NCBI GenBank assembly: GCA_902651635.1 | Contig: CACRSC010000078.1 | Location: 34,631 to 98,630, forward strand | Direction: 5' to 3' | Length of the DNA: 64,000 bases | Source of the DNA: Mastigamoeba balamuthi | Taxonomy: Eukaryota > Evosea > Mastigamoebida > Mastigamoebidae | Shown: positions 1 through 10,982 of the stretch, one piece after another | How the letters are laid out: every line of letters starts with the position of its first letter | How positions within the stretch are numbered: position 1 is the stretch's first letter | Position numbers and translations under genes: made by a program | The notes under the pieces: model-generated | The model's input: only the letters and a program-made list of their open reading frames with translations | What the model was told of the DNA's origin: nothing | Database searches by the model: none

Positions 1-1
1 G

Positions 2-1651
2 CGCTCGGCCCGCGGCGACGGCAAGGAGGCCGTGGCGCTCGCCGTGCGCTTCGACCCCGCGGACCCCTGGGCCTCGAGCGACGCCGCCGGGGCCGCGCTG
101 TCGCTGGCCTCGCTGCTCGCGCGCCAGCGCTGGCTCGCCAAGGACGTCGTCGTCGCGCTGCTCGAGGGCAGCGACGCGGCCGTCCCGCTCTGGCTCGCCG
201 ACCCCCGCGCGCCCGGCAGCCCCGCGGGCGCCTCGGCGCTGCAGGAGGCCCTCGTGCTGCGGCTCTCGCGCGCCGGCGGGGCCCCCGGGGCGTCGCGCCT
301 GGCGGTGCTGGTCGACGGGGCCAACGGGCAGCTGCCCAACCTCGACCTCCTCAACAGCGTCGCACGCGTCGCCGCCCGCGAGGGCGTCCCCGAGTCGCAG
401 CTCGCGCTCACGCGGGCCGCGCGCCCCTGCTCCGAGGCCGCGGGCCGCGTCGCCGCGTGGGCCGCCCGGGCAGACGCGCTGCTGCGCGAGGCGCTGGCGG
501 GTGCTGGCGTGGGCCAGGGGCTCGGGCCGCTGGACGTTGGGAGGCTCGAGACGATGCTGGGGTTCGTCGAGAGGCAGGCCAGGGGGCTGCCCTCGGGCGA
601 CCACGCGCACTTCAACAGGCGCCGCGTCGACTCGGTGACGCTGGACCTCGTGGCCGCTGACCCCTGGCACAGCCACCCGGGCGTCGTCACCTACGGCAGG
701 TGCGCGGCCAGCGCCCCCCGCGGATGAAGATTCCTGGATCTTGGAATCCACCACGCGAATCTTCTTCTGCCTCCCCCTCTCTTGCGTGCGCTCAAGCACG
801 GCTCGCTGTGTCTGGGCCCGTGCAGGATCGTGGTGGGGACCATCAGGTGCCTGAGCAACGTGGTCGAGAGGCTGCACCAGTCGTACTTCTTCTACCTGCT
901 GTTCGGCCCGACAAAGTTCCTCTCGATCGGCGAGTACACGGTCGCCCTCGGCCTCATCGTCAGCCCGCTGGCGGCGGTCCTCGTCGTCCCCGTGCTCAGC
1001 GGCGAGCGCGTGGGCCTCAGCGCCCGCGGCATCCTGCAGTCGCTGCTCGACGTGATCTTCCCCTACATCTGCGCAGGCATTTCCTACGCCACGTCATTCT
1101 ACGTCTTCCCCATGGGCCTCTTCCCCCAGTGGGCCGTCGCCTCGGTCTCTGCCGCCCTGCTCTGCTCGCTGGCCGCCTCCGGGGCCACGGGGTCGCCCCC
1201 GGACGCCCGCGCCCTGCGCCTCTTCGTCTCGGCGCCGCTGGCCGTGTTCCTGACGACGTGCTCTGTCGTCAACTTCTCGTTCGCCCTGCTGGCCGCCGTC
1301 TTGAGCGTCCCGCTCGTCGTCCTGCTCACCCCGCCCGTCCCGCCGCTGCCCGAGGACCCCAGGACGCCGCTCAAGCCCCCCGTGGCCGTCGAGGCCCCCC
1401 GCGAGCGCCTGGGGGCCCGCGCGAGGCTCGGCGTGCTGGCCCGCCTGCTCTGCGCCGTCGCCGCGTCGCCTGCGGTGCTGCTGCCCTGGGCCGCCTCGCA
1501 GGCCGGGTCGACGGCGGGCGAGGCCGTGGCCCAGGCCTTCAGGGAGCACGCCGAGTACGGCACGGCAGCGTTCCCGTTCCTGGTGCTGCTGTACGCGCCC
1601 ATCAGCCACTGCTGCATCGTCTCGCTCGCCAAGACGCTCCTCTCCAGCTGA
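2..1651 (+). CDS. GPAA1: GPI transamidase subunit GPAA1 (C-terminal part)
   Basis: Subunit of the GPI transamidase complex in the ER membrane, which attaches preformed GPI anchors to proteins. The window opens inside the gene, so the N-terminal signal anchor is missing. Exon 2-699 and exon 826-1651 join in frame across a 126-nt intron (700-825, GTGCG...GCAG). The lumenal part contains RQRWLAKDVVVALLEG and GQLPNLDLLN. The junction rebuilds the family block ending in VERLHQSYFFYLL with SIGEYT just downstream, which matches animal GPAA1 closely in spacing. Several hydrophobic membrane segments follow, and the protein ends at the stop at 1649-1651. It fits functionally with the probably GPI-anchored protein at 23.5-25.5 kb. 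I am confident of the family; the 5' end is cut by the window. Confidence 0.93.
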
Positions 1652-1930
1652 CGCCCCGCCACAGGCAACGCAAAGGCAACAATAGCAGCCATGGCCTCGT
1701 GCCACACAACGTGCACACTCGCCTCCTGTCTCTTTGCCTCTTGGTGTGCTTACCTAGAGAACCAACCAGAACATTTTACAAGCCACTCCTGTATCGTCTC
1801 GCTCGCCAAGACACTCCTCTCCAGCTGACGCCCCGCCACAGGCAACACAACGGCAACAATAGCAGCCATGGCCCCGTGCCACACAATGTGCACGCTCGTC
1901 TCCTGTCTCTGTGCCTCTTGGCTGTGCTTT
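1604..1930 (+). repeat. Direct tandem duplication of GPAA1 3' end
   Basis: About 147 bp from ~1604-1751 (last GPAA1 codons, stop and 3' flank) recur at ~1781-1930, offset 177 bp, with scattered substitutions. The second copy keeps the last codons and stop of GPAA1, but there is no gene in front of it. It lies in the 568-bp gap between GPAA1 and COPS9, which otherwise shows no gene. Confidence 0.85.
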
Positions 1931-2219
1931 CCCGAACCATACAGTTCATTTACAGTGCCGGGGTATCCCCTAGATAACCCCTCCCCAGATCCTGGTATAA
2001 CCCACAACAGCAGTGGCAACAAGGCACAGAGGCCAGCCGTTCGGAGCACACCTCACAAGGACCAGTCCCACCCACCTCGCATGGCAAGGCCACAGCGCAC
2101 GCAGCACGCAGGTGGGGGGCTCAGGAGAGAGGTCTCTGGTGTTGCGGGCACTATTTGGGGGGTGGAAGGAAACGAGTCAATCGCCAGCTCAAGCCGTGCC
2201 CTCTCCCTTGGCCCACTCC

Positions 2220-2653
2220 TCACTTGAGGTCCTCGTCGTCAAAGTCGTCCCCGAACTCTGTGAGGCCGACACCACGCGTGTGGCCAGAGGGTCAGGTCAG
2301 CACAAAACTAGCAGAGCAGAAGGGGCAGAGATGGAGAGAGAGAGAGAGACAGAGCAACGGCGCAACTGTTGAAGAAATCGCTGTGGGCGAGCTTGAGCTC
2401 CGGCATCATGCCCGGGCCCATCCCGCGCATGTCCATGTACTGCTCGTACATCATCCTGGTCGAGGGAGGAGGGGCACCACGACAGACATCAGGTCTCTCC
2501 GGTTTTCCGTGGGGGCGAATTTCCCCAAATTATGAATTAAATCGGTCGGCGGAGGGGCTGGGGCGCTGCGGACGCCTGGTCGTCGTCGTCGTAGGCGCCC
2601 ATGGGGTCGTCGGCGAAGAGCTGCTGGCGCGGGAAGCGTCCGGCTGCGCTCAT
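2220..2653 (-). CDS. COPS9: COP9 signalosome subunit 9 (COPS9/CSNAP-like)
   Basis: Tiny acidic subunit of the COP9 signalosome, the cullin deneddylase. Three exons on the minus strand, 2653-2574, 2455-2367 and 2257-2220, join in phase to 68 residues; human COPS9 has 57. The diagnostic tail LAHSDFFNKFGDDFDDEDLK matches the conserved DFFN-F-D-FDDDD ending of COPS9, including the two Phe positions used for CSN binding. An upstream acidic patch (LFADDPMGAYDDDD) parallels its middle region. Introns are 118 nt and 109 nt. The first ATG of the acidic block is taken as start. The frame stays open upstream to ~2839 with a Gln/Pro-rich stretch, so a longer N terminus or upstream exon is possible. Such a small three-exon gene would be missed by most gene finders. 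Confidence 0.78.
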
Positions 2654-5600
2654 GGTGCGGGTCTTCTTGAGGGGCCTGCTGGCTGCGCCGGGGGCCCTGC
2701 GCGCGCTGCTTCTCTGCTGCTGCGGCGGCTGCGGCTGCTGCTGCTGCTCGTCCGACGAGGCCGAGGGCGAGGGGTTCTGGCGCTGGTTGCTGGAGGGGTC
2801 CTCGGGCTGCTGGCTCTCCAGTGGGGCCTCTGCCTCGAGCTCTGATCGCGATATTTTTGTGTGGGGTGCCGGGGGGCCGCTGCGCCGCAAAGATCGCTGG
2901 CCCCGCAGATTCAGGCACGCGAAAATATCGGGGGGTCGTGGCAACACCCAAATCAACTGTGGCGCCCCGGGCCTGATTCTCGGGTGCAACGTAGGGCTCG
3001 GCGTGATTGAGTAAAGGGGGGATTCTGTTGTATCGAGCCCTCGTGAGTACTTTGCAATAAAGGTCATCAATGACGTCATCGATGATGCATTGGCGTATCC
3101 GTCAATGTGTTTTTCCGATTACCATGCAAAATGAATGGTCTTTGTTATTTGTTTACTGTTAACACTGAAGATCTCAGTGATGATTCCCTTGATGAGGTTT
3201 GCAAGCTCGTGATAGTACACCAGCTCAGCTTGCGCTTCTTGAAGGGTTGTGGTTGGTACTTGCTCTTGACATTGATGCATTCAAGGTTGACATTAACTAT
3301 CTCTTCAGCCAGGCAGGTATTGACCTAGAGCCTGAGGTAATGCTGCATCACTTCATCTCAACATCTATCATAGGAAAAAGATGTCACTGTTGAGGCTCTT
3401 CTGATGTGAGACAAAGCTGTGTCATCAGCATAAGGAAACTGGGTGTTGTGGATGATGTTATTAACAATGAGCTTAATCAGAAGGCACAGTCATCAGAGCA
3501 TGCTTATCATGCCCCAAATTGCAATGCAACCACCCTGGTCCGCTGGACTGCTATCTGAACAGATATTCGTGAGAGTTGTATCATGTCCATAGACAAGATG
3601 AGGCTCACCTTAATGACTCCCTTGTACTTCTCGGCTGTGTACAGTAACTTGAACGTGATCAGCTTCTTACACTGTAATAGCTCAAACTTACTCAGTGATT
3701 TCCTGAAGTAATATACTAAGGAGCAAATTCGTGACAGTGAAGAGTTTTGCACATTTAGAATCTGTAAGCACTTGCAAATTGGCATGATGAAAGCTGAAGA
3801 CAAATGATTTTACATTGTATTTTGAGTTGTATAAGAGTATCTGTAGTGATACTGACTTTGAAATTGTACATATTATATTTATTTATACACTCAGTTATTA
3901 CAGAATCTAAATAGGGTCTGAAAAGTGCTTTTACACAATAAACAGATCAAAAATTGAAGTCTTATAAGTAACAGAGGCACTGTAGTTCCAGTCAGTACAG
4001 TAGTGCTTTTTGGCAATTTATCTATTTTTGAAACAGGGACACTTCAAATTCATCTTGGAGGAGTCTTTGCTTCCAATCTGCCCCCATTCTGTGTCGTTCT
4101 CAGCTATTGCCCACTGTGGCTTCAGGGGGCGAATGCAAGTAATTCAGTGTTGTGTTTGCGATTTCCTTTGTGCTGCCTGGCACTCACAAAGCTGACAAAA
4201 AGACAGAACGAAAGAGTGTTTGAGTATGAGAAATAACTGATGCATGGCATCTTAGTATCCCAGCCAACTCCTGGGAGGAGTTGCTTGGTAGAACAATGGT
4301 AACATTGGTGCTGATGGGTGACTTCATGGCTCGTACTGTGTGTGTGTATTCCCTCTCCACACCAACCCCAATCTCTCACCTCAATCTCGTCTTGACTATC
4401 CTCATTGTCACCAATCATGCGATGATGCATCTCCGTACTCGAAGGGCTCTTGGTGACTCTCAGCAACACCAATGGCAAGCTTTACCCCTCCCGCCATTTG
4501 CCAATCACAGCTTTTTCGTGCCCCTCTCACTGTGGCTTCTGACTGCGGTCCCTAGCGTTTCTGGCCTTCGGTTCTTCGGCAAGGGTCTCGTCTCCCCAGC
4601 ACAGTTTAAGTGCGATGGCAGAGGTTTGCAAGGCAAACACGCTGTATTCGGCTCCGATACTGCCGCATCAGTGAACGCCGTCTGCGTTGCCGGCGACCTC
4701 AACTGGGACGCGGCAGTATACGACGGAGCATTTCGAACGTGGCGCGGTACCTGCGCGTAGCTGACTGAGTTCGATCCAGGGGTCGCAGGTCTGCGTCATC
4801 TTGTGGGCACCGTGGGGCCTGGACAGCCAGCGAGCTGACCTGCGCCGGCGGATAACGGTGTGGACGACCTCAGCAACAGATGGGCCACAGGTTTCAGGCG
4901 CTTGGAGCATCAGCAGCTGCCCCTCCTCGCTCTGTGCGTCCGCAGAGGGGCCCGGGGGCAGGCGCCGCTGGGCCGAGCGTCCACGCGCCGTCCGGGGCAC
5001 CGGGGCCGCTGCTGGCGCGATGCCCACACCCTCTATCTGGTCCACAGCCGCCGCAGCGACCGCCCTGCTCCGGTGAACGTCGGAGCACAACCAACCAACT
5101 CGGGGTTTTCCTCGTGGTGCAGTTTTCGCGGTTTTCGCTTTTTCGTCGCTGCACAGGCGCCCGCATCGGACTGGTCGCCGTTGGACTGGGCCGGCTGCAG
5201 GGCGAGGCCGGTTGTGGTGAGCACAGGCGAGGCAGATGAGCCGCGAGCCCAACAGATGCCCAGACGTTTTTCCATTGCCGACAGAAAACGCGGTGAAAAA
5301 TCGGCCTGTTTTCAGATGCGAGCGGGCTGCGCGCAGCGGCCCGCGCCGCCAGGAGGCCCTGCTGGCCCTCAAACTGGGCGCCACGGCACGGCCTATGCAT
5401 CGCATGTGTTCCTGATGCGTGGTGCACCCATTTTCCCTCGTGGTGTTTCCCCAATCTGCCCACACCCATTTTCCCCTCTTGGTTTTTCCCAAAAACCGTT
5501 GAAACCAAGAAACGAATAAAAGATGCCACAGCAATGGGCTTGACCCGTATCCGCGATCCTTGCAGAAACCACTTTTATTTTGTGCACTAGTCTGAGAGGC

Positions 5601-5726
5601 GGTCCTCCTCCCCAGCCAGCCCAAGCCCGCACTAGCCACTCACTCCCACAAGCCCCAGCCTCGGCTCCACCTCACGCAAGCAGCGAGCAGCGCGCAGCAA
5701 GAAGCACACAGCTAGATCAAGCAGCG
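2654..5726. other. Long gene-poor stretch with AT-rich island
   Basis: No convincing gene. 2654-3000 continues the Gln/Pro-rich frame upstream of COPS9. About 3020-4480 is markedly AT-rich, unlike the rest of the window, and is full of stops in all frames. About 4480-5560 returns to high GC. A 323-codon open frame on the minus strand (4668-5639) shows no family motif and is probably chance in high-GC DNA. 5459-5500 holds the motif shared by SLC35F6-like promoters. A TGACGTCA palindrome lies at ~3070. Confidence 0.6.
5459..5500 (+). promoter_or_regulatory. Shared upstream element, SLC35F6-like copy 1 (divergent version)
   Basis: About 230-270 bp before the ATG at 5727, two CCCATTTTCCC-like blocks are followed by TTGGTTTTTCCCAAAAACC. 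The TTTTTCCC core matches the element upstream of the other five copies, but the GTGTGGGC half is present only as its reverse complement. This is the weakest member of the set. Confidence 0.35.
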
Positions 5727-7196
5727 ATGGCGGGAATCGTCACGCTCAAGAGCGGGCTCATGGAGCTGGGCATGCTCATGACGGGGGTCATCGACACGAT
5801 CCTCGTCAAGGCCTCGGACAACAGCTACTCGCACGGCTGGGGCGGCGACGAGCACAAGTTCGAGCACCCCTACAGCCAGACGCTCTTCATGTTCTCAGGT
5901 AAGTCATCGAATTCGTGTATCAGATTGGTTGCACTCCAATTCTCACGCTTCGGTGTCGCGTTTCTTCGTTTCTCGCCAGCCGAGTCGCTGTGCATGTGGA
6001 GCTTCCTCATCACGAGGCGGATCCGGCAGAAGAGCAAGTCCGGGGAGAACGAGGAGCCGCCGAAGAAGATCTGGGAGATATTCCCGCCCGTGCTGGCTGG
6101 CACCATGTTCCTCGACTTCCTCGCAACGAGCCTTTCGAGCATCGGCCTGCTCTACATCAAGGCCTCCGTGTGGCAAATGCTCCGCGGCTCCAACGTTATC
6201 TTCTCCTGCATCCTCACGGTTCGCAATTCTTCTGCCGTTGTGTAGAACGCATAAACTAAGTCATTTACGTGCATTGTTTCAGAGATTCCTGCTGAAGAAA
6301 AGGACTCTGCTCTACAAGTGGATCGCGGTGGTGATCACGATCGTGGGGCTGTTCCTCGTGGGGCTCTCGGGCATGCTTACATCAAGTAATGACTCGACCA
6401 CCTCGGGGAGCTCCGAGGGCGAGAGCTCAACGTCGGCGTGGAAGACGGCGGTGGGAATCGTGCTGGTCATCGTCGCCATGATGTGCGCCGCCACACAGTG
6501 GATCATCCAGGAGCTGCTGGTCCACAAGAACCACTACCACCCGCTGCAGGTCGCTGGCACCGAGGGCTGCTTCGGACTGATCCTCATGGTCTTCATCGTG
6601 CTGCCCATCACGTACTGCGTCCCCGGCAGCAACGTGCGCGTTTGGTCCTCCTGCCTGTCATGCACTCACGCCGCTCTCAGCCGAGCTCCATGAGGCACGG
6701 GTCGTACGACAACGTGATCGACTGCTTCCTGATGATGATCCACAACGTGCCGCTGACGTTCTTCATCCTCGTGTACATCTGCTCCGACGCCATGTTCAAC
6801 TTCTTCGGTATCAGCATCTCCAAGTACCTCAGCGCCGTGCACCGCACGATCGTCGACGCGTGCCGCAGCATCCTGGTGTGGATCTGGCAGCTCTTCGCAT
6901 TCTACTGCATCAACGAGCGCTTCGGCGAGGAGTGGACCAAGTACTCTACGATCCAGGTCGCCGGCTTCGTGCTCCTGATCCTGGGCGCCGTCATCTACAA
7001 CGGCATTCTCAGGCTTCCCCTGTTCAAGTACGAGGACGAGAAGGAGGGCAGCGAGACCGCCGAGACCGGGAGCCAGCTGGGTAAGATCGACGTTGGGAGC
7101 CCGAAGGGCAAGGATTGTACTAGTGTGGAGCTCAGTACCGCAATCGACGTCATGAAGCCCGTCCCCGACAAAACCGGTCTTGGCTCCTCTGTATAA
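5727..7196 (+). CDS. SLC35F6: SLC35F6-like drug/metabolite-family transporter, copy 1
   Basis: Multi-pass transporter of the DMT/nucleotide-sugar superfamily, closest in layout to SLC35F6 (C2orf18), an endolysosomal/mitochondrion-associated protein in animals; its substrate is unknown. Four exons, 5727-5898, 5980-6218, 6283-6633 and 6681-7196, give 425 residues with intron phases 1,0,0. Family landmarks are an N-terminal helix ending GVIDTILVKASDN, then GWGGDEHKFEHPY, SVWQMLRGSNVIFSC, HPLQVAGTEGCFG, and the SAVHRTIVDACRSILVW helix. About ten hydrophobic segments are present, and the tail after LRLPLFKYEDE is acidic and variable. It is the only copy in this part of the window and lies 30-57 kb from its five paralogues. 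Exon 4 begins PSSMRHGSYDN, most like copy 3. It converges on the BRCT gene with only 99 bp between stops. Confidence 0.9.
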
Positions 7197-7295
7197 AAGA
7201 CCGATAGGATCGGACACCCGAGTTTAGGAACCATTGAAAATAGAATGATGGTGTTTCCCTTGTAATGTGCTTTGCTGGCCCAAGAGATGTCCCTG

Positions 7296-8596
7296 CTATG
7301 TGGACTTGTAGCGGTAGCTAAAGCGGGGGTGCTCGTCCAGAGAGAGCCTCCTCTGACTGAGTATGCACTGCACGGCCCTTAGGGGTTCTGTTAGACTGGG
7401 TGGCACATAACTTCGCACACTTACCACTCGGCCGAGACACGCTGCACACTCTCGGGCAGCGTGCATAGTCGCGAAGCTGGCACGCCAGGCTCGACCACAG
7501 CGTACTCGACCGCCTTTAGGTCCCCCGACTGCGCAACAGCTCTGAGAAACTCGAACAAAAGGCAGGCATGCGCAACGATGAACTTCGCTCCCGCAGCCCT
7601 CATTATGGCGCCCCACTGCTGCTCAAACGCAGGGGAGCCCACGGCAGTCACGCTGGCACCTGCTAGCGCCAGGCGGCCCTCGACACTGCGAGGCACTGCG
7701 TCAGAGCCGCAGCGCAGAGGGATGCGCGTACTGGTAGACGAGCTCGGCGGGGTGCAGTGCGAGCCCGGCGGGCAGCAAGTACGGCTGGTATGGCAGCAGC
7801 ACGCACTGCTTGACGCAGTGCCGCACCCACCTGTAGTGCACGCACGGTATGCCCGCCGCAACGGCCACCAGGTACCTGCAAGCTCTCTGTCAGAGGGTTG
7901 CGACGGCCCTGGCAGGCAGCAGACTTGAGCGTCCTGTGCTCCTTCTCCGAGACGAGGACGTGCGACGGCAGGGCTGCCCACCGGGTGGGCGTCAGTGTCA
8001 CCGGGCGAGGCGGGTCCTCAAAGGACGCCAGCAGCGTGCCGCCAGAATCGACAATCGACTGCTCGAGCTCTCTCACAAGGTCGTTCACTGCACAGGGCCA
8101 CGCTCAGTGGGGCACGGGAGCTTGAGGGGGAGCTCTGCAGGGCGCTGGCACCACAGCGGCTCTCGGGAAGATGGGGGTCGGCCCTCTGCAGGCCTGTGAC
8201 CACAAACGAGGCTCCCTTGAACAGCTCGTGTGGCTTGCACTTGCCCATCTGCGCCTGCAACAGAGCGAGCCCGTCAGTGCGCGTCCCTCACCACCACCAG
8301 GGCTTCCAGTCGACCTCCGTGAGGATGGAGGTGGTGGCGTGCGAGTCCTGCACGCGAGGGCGCTTTGCTGGGCGCTCGGCCGTAGTTCCATCAGGGGTGC
8401 TCCGCCGCGGTGGAGGCAGCGGGGGAAGCGACGGCAGAGTGATCATGACTTCCTCTTCCTCCTGAGCCCTGTTCGCCTCAGTGTCGCCCACCGCGCCGCT
8501 GGCGCCGTCCCTCTCCGGGGACTGCGGCGGCGAGTGCAGGGCGACAGTGGCCGCCAGTGTCGCCGTGTAGTTCAGCGTCAGGTGCGCGGGATCCAT
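7296..8596 (-). CDS. 53BP1/Crb2-type tandem-BRCT protein
   Basis: Probable DNA-damage adaptor: a tandem BRCT pair of the 53BP1/Crb2/Rad9 kind normally binds phosphoproteins at double-strand breaks. Exons run 8596 to ~8312 (3' edge uncertain, a GAG|GTCGAC donor), 8254-8152, 8087-7925, 7875-7732, 7685-7425 and 7377-7296, about 345 residues. The first BRCT opens HELFKGASFVVTG. The inter-BRCT region has the signature GIPCVHYRWV...YLLPAGLAL. The C terminus, rebuilt across the last intron, reads AEWAVQCILSQRRLSLDEHP, collinear with the end of animal 53BP1. The ~95-residue N terminus is Ser/Pro- and Glu-rich with a basic RPAKRPR patch (possible nuclear signal). No Tudor domain is encoded. The shortness is the odd feature. 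Neighbouring genes are unrelated. Confidence 0.82.
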
Positions 8597-8680
8597 CGAC
8601 CTCCCCGGATGACTAGCACTAAAATCGACGAGGAGAATCTCCCGCCACTTTATTTTCAGATTCAGTTGTTGGGTGGTGAG

Positions 8681-10697
8681 CTACTGCACGAACGCAGCGC
8701 TCTTGTGGAAGAGGTAGCTCTTGTAGTCGAGGCGTATCTTGGCACCGGCGAGCGTCGGGGGCGCGTCCGCGCTGAGAGCGAGCTTGAACTTGCCCGACTT
8801 TCCGAAGGCGCCCTCGATGGTGGCGCGCATGCCGCCGTGCTCGGGCAGAGTCACCTTGAGGCCTGTCCAGAGCTCTGGGGCCGCCTCCTTCTTGAACAGC
8901 CCGCGCCCGATGGCCCCGCGCTGCTCCGTTACCCTCTCCACGACGCCCTCGCGTGCCTTGCGCCTGAACACCCTCAGCACACTGCGCGCCCCCTCTGCCG
9001 TCTCGAACAAGTCGGCCACATTGCCGCTGAACGCCAGCCTGCATGTGTTCTTGTCTGCCGTCGCAGGCACCGCGTGTCAGGCAGCGCATATGAGCGAGGC
9101 TCAGGCGACATTCCGACGCACTGATGTCGGTGTCGAGGTGCGAGGCGATGAAGAGGGCGTTGTGAGGGCACGTGATGGGCTGCTCAAACTCCAGCAACAC
9201 CCACATGCGCCGCTGGGCTTGCGCCGCGCTGCCATCGCCGGCTTCCGGCGCAGCAGCGTCAGCAGCGGTGGCAGCGGCAGTGGCGGCAGGGGCCGTAGCG
9301 ACCATCTCGGGCACGTATTCGTACTCTGCCTGCCTGCTGAACGGCGTCTCCCCCTCCGCTGTCGACGCGAAGAACGTCACCGTCGCCATCGCCGTCGTGT
9401 GTCCCACCGTCACTGCAGAGTGGCCAGTTCTGAGCTGAGTTCCGATCTCTCTTCTCCATTCAGGAGAGCAGTGGGGTGGCGAGTGGTCGGTGGTGCTGTT
9501 GGGTCCGCAGGGCGCGGCAGCCCAGAACAGCAACCCAAACCTGCCGCTCCGCACGTCGTACCGTGGAACTTCTGCTTGGAGGCGCACTGGCCCTTGAAGT
9601 AGGGGATGCGCGCTGCGAGCCCCACGGCAGCGGCGACGGTGGGCACGGTCCCCGGCATGGCGGCGACGCCCCGCTCGAACGCCTTTGCGTCGAGCTGCGG
9701 CAGGCAGAGCCCCACCCTGTCGCCGATGCGCGCCGCCTGCACGGGCTTGTGGAAGACCTGCATCGACTTGACCTTGAAGGCGGCCCGCACCTCGGCGATC
9801 TCGACGCTGTCGCCCACGGCGACGCTGCCCCGCAGCACGGTGCCCGTCACGACGGTCCCCTGCCCGCGGACGCTGAAGCAGTGGTCGACGGCCATCAGGA
9901 ACGGCTCCTGGGCGCCCCTCTGCCGCTGCGCCAGCATATCGGGGCCCACGAGCGCGTAGAGCGCGGACCTCAGCTCGTCGATGCCCCGCGGGGCCTCGGA
10001 CTGGCCGCGAGGCGCCGCGGCCACGGGGACGATGGCGGCGCCGGCGAAGGGGGTCGACGCGAGGACGCGGGCCAGGCGCTGGGAGGACTTGGCGAGGGCG
10101 TCGGGCGTCGGCAGGGCGTCGGTCTTGTTGAGGGCGGCGACGAGGCGGCGCGTGGCCAGCGAGCCGATGACGACGCCCTCGGCCGTCTGCGTCTGCACGC
10201 CCTTGGCCGCGTCGACGACCAGCAGCACCGCGTCGATCGTCTGCGCGCCCCCGATGATCGTGCGGATCAGCGACGCGTGGCCGGGGCAGTCGACCAGCGT
10301 GAACTGCACGCGGTCGTACTCTGCGGAGCATCTTTAAGTGACTGATGACTCAGCGCAGGCATTTCCCAAGTGGGCTGATGACTCGGGTGCAGGCATTTCC
10401 GGGAATCTCCGTGACTCAACGCAGGTATTTCTTGGGTTGGCGCACCTGGGAACGGGCTGCGCTCGACCACGAAGGAGGAGAAGCCCAGGTCGAGGGTGAT
10501 GCCGCGCTCCTGGCTCTGCGGGCTCTTGTCAAAGGCCGCCGTGGAGGCGTGGCTGCTGAGCGCCTTGGCTGTTGCCCCGTGGCTGCCGGTGTCAGTGGGG
10601 CGCGGGGGAGGGGGGGTGCCAGCGCTGTACCGAGGGACGTCTTCCCGCTGTCGATGTGGCCCAGAATCCCGACGTTGACGTTGAGCGTCCGTTGCAT
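8681..10697 (-). CDS. EEFSEC: Selenocysteine-specific elongation factor eEFSec
   Basis: GTPase that carries Sec-tRNA to UGA codons during selenoprotein synthesis. Five exons, 10697-10631, 10568-10446, 10320-9562, 9412-9122 and 9054-8681, all with phase-1 introns, give 537 residues. G1 is GHIDSGKTS. The switch I region ends ERGITLDLGFSSF, G3 is DCPGHASLIRTIIGG and G4 is NKTD. Domain 2 has VDHCFSVRGQGTVVTGT. The C-terminal domain specific to SelB/eEFSec includes FEQPITCP, NKNTCRLAFSG and GRGLFKKE. This layout separates it from EF1A and EF-Tu. Its presence implies that the organism decodes UGA as Sec somewhere, but no selenoprotein or tRNA-Sec was seen here. Intron 2 (10321-10445) holds three TGACTC...GCAGG repeats spaced 33 bp apart. 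Confidence 0.95.
10346..10430 (+). repeat. Three 33-bp-spaced TGACTCAACGCAGGCA elements in eEFSec intron 2
   Basis: Copies start at 10346 (TGACTCAGCGCAGGCATTT), 10379 (TGACTCGGGTGCAGGCATTT) and 10412 (TGACTCAACGCAGGTATTT), exactly 33 bp apart. The same element occurs in introns of the MBOAT and kinesin genes and just 5' of HEI10. Confidence 0.85.
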
Positions 10698-10982
10698 CGC
10701 CGGCGTTTAACAAACACGAAGCTGTGTTGATATTATGACGTGCAACAACAAATATCTCATCCGGAAATCTCGTCGCCGGCCACTGGATGTCTGGCTGGGA
10801 ATTGGTGGATGCTTGCTTCTCATTGAGGACTGGCGAGTGAATGCCCTGTGTTGTTGGACTGTGGTGGTCATAAAGCACCAAATAATCTCCGATTGGCGTA
10901 TCTTCAACCGACATGTGAATCTAGATTCTTGTTCTGGAACCTGTGATTTTTTATTTGGCCGTCGGTGTCGCAGTCTCCATTG

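Noticed and set aside
3107-3393. Short open frames in the AT-rich island as a gene
   Set aside because: They overlap in different frames, are under 75 codons and show no family motif or splice continuity.
4668-5639. 323-codon minus-strand open frame upstream of SLC35F6-like copy 1
   Set aside because: No motif, no hydrophobic pattern and no splice-consistent extension; expected by chance in this composition.
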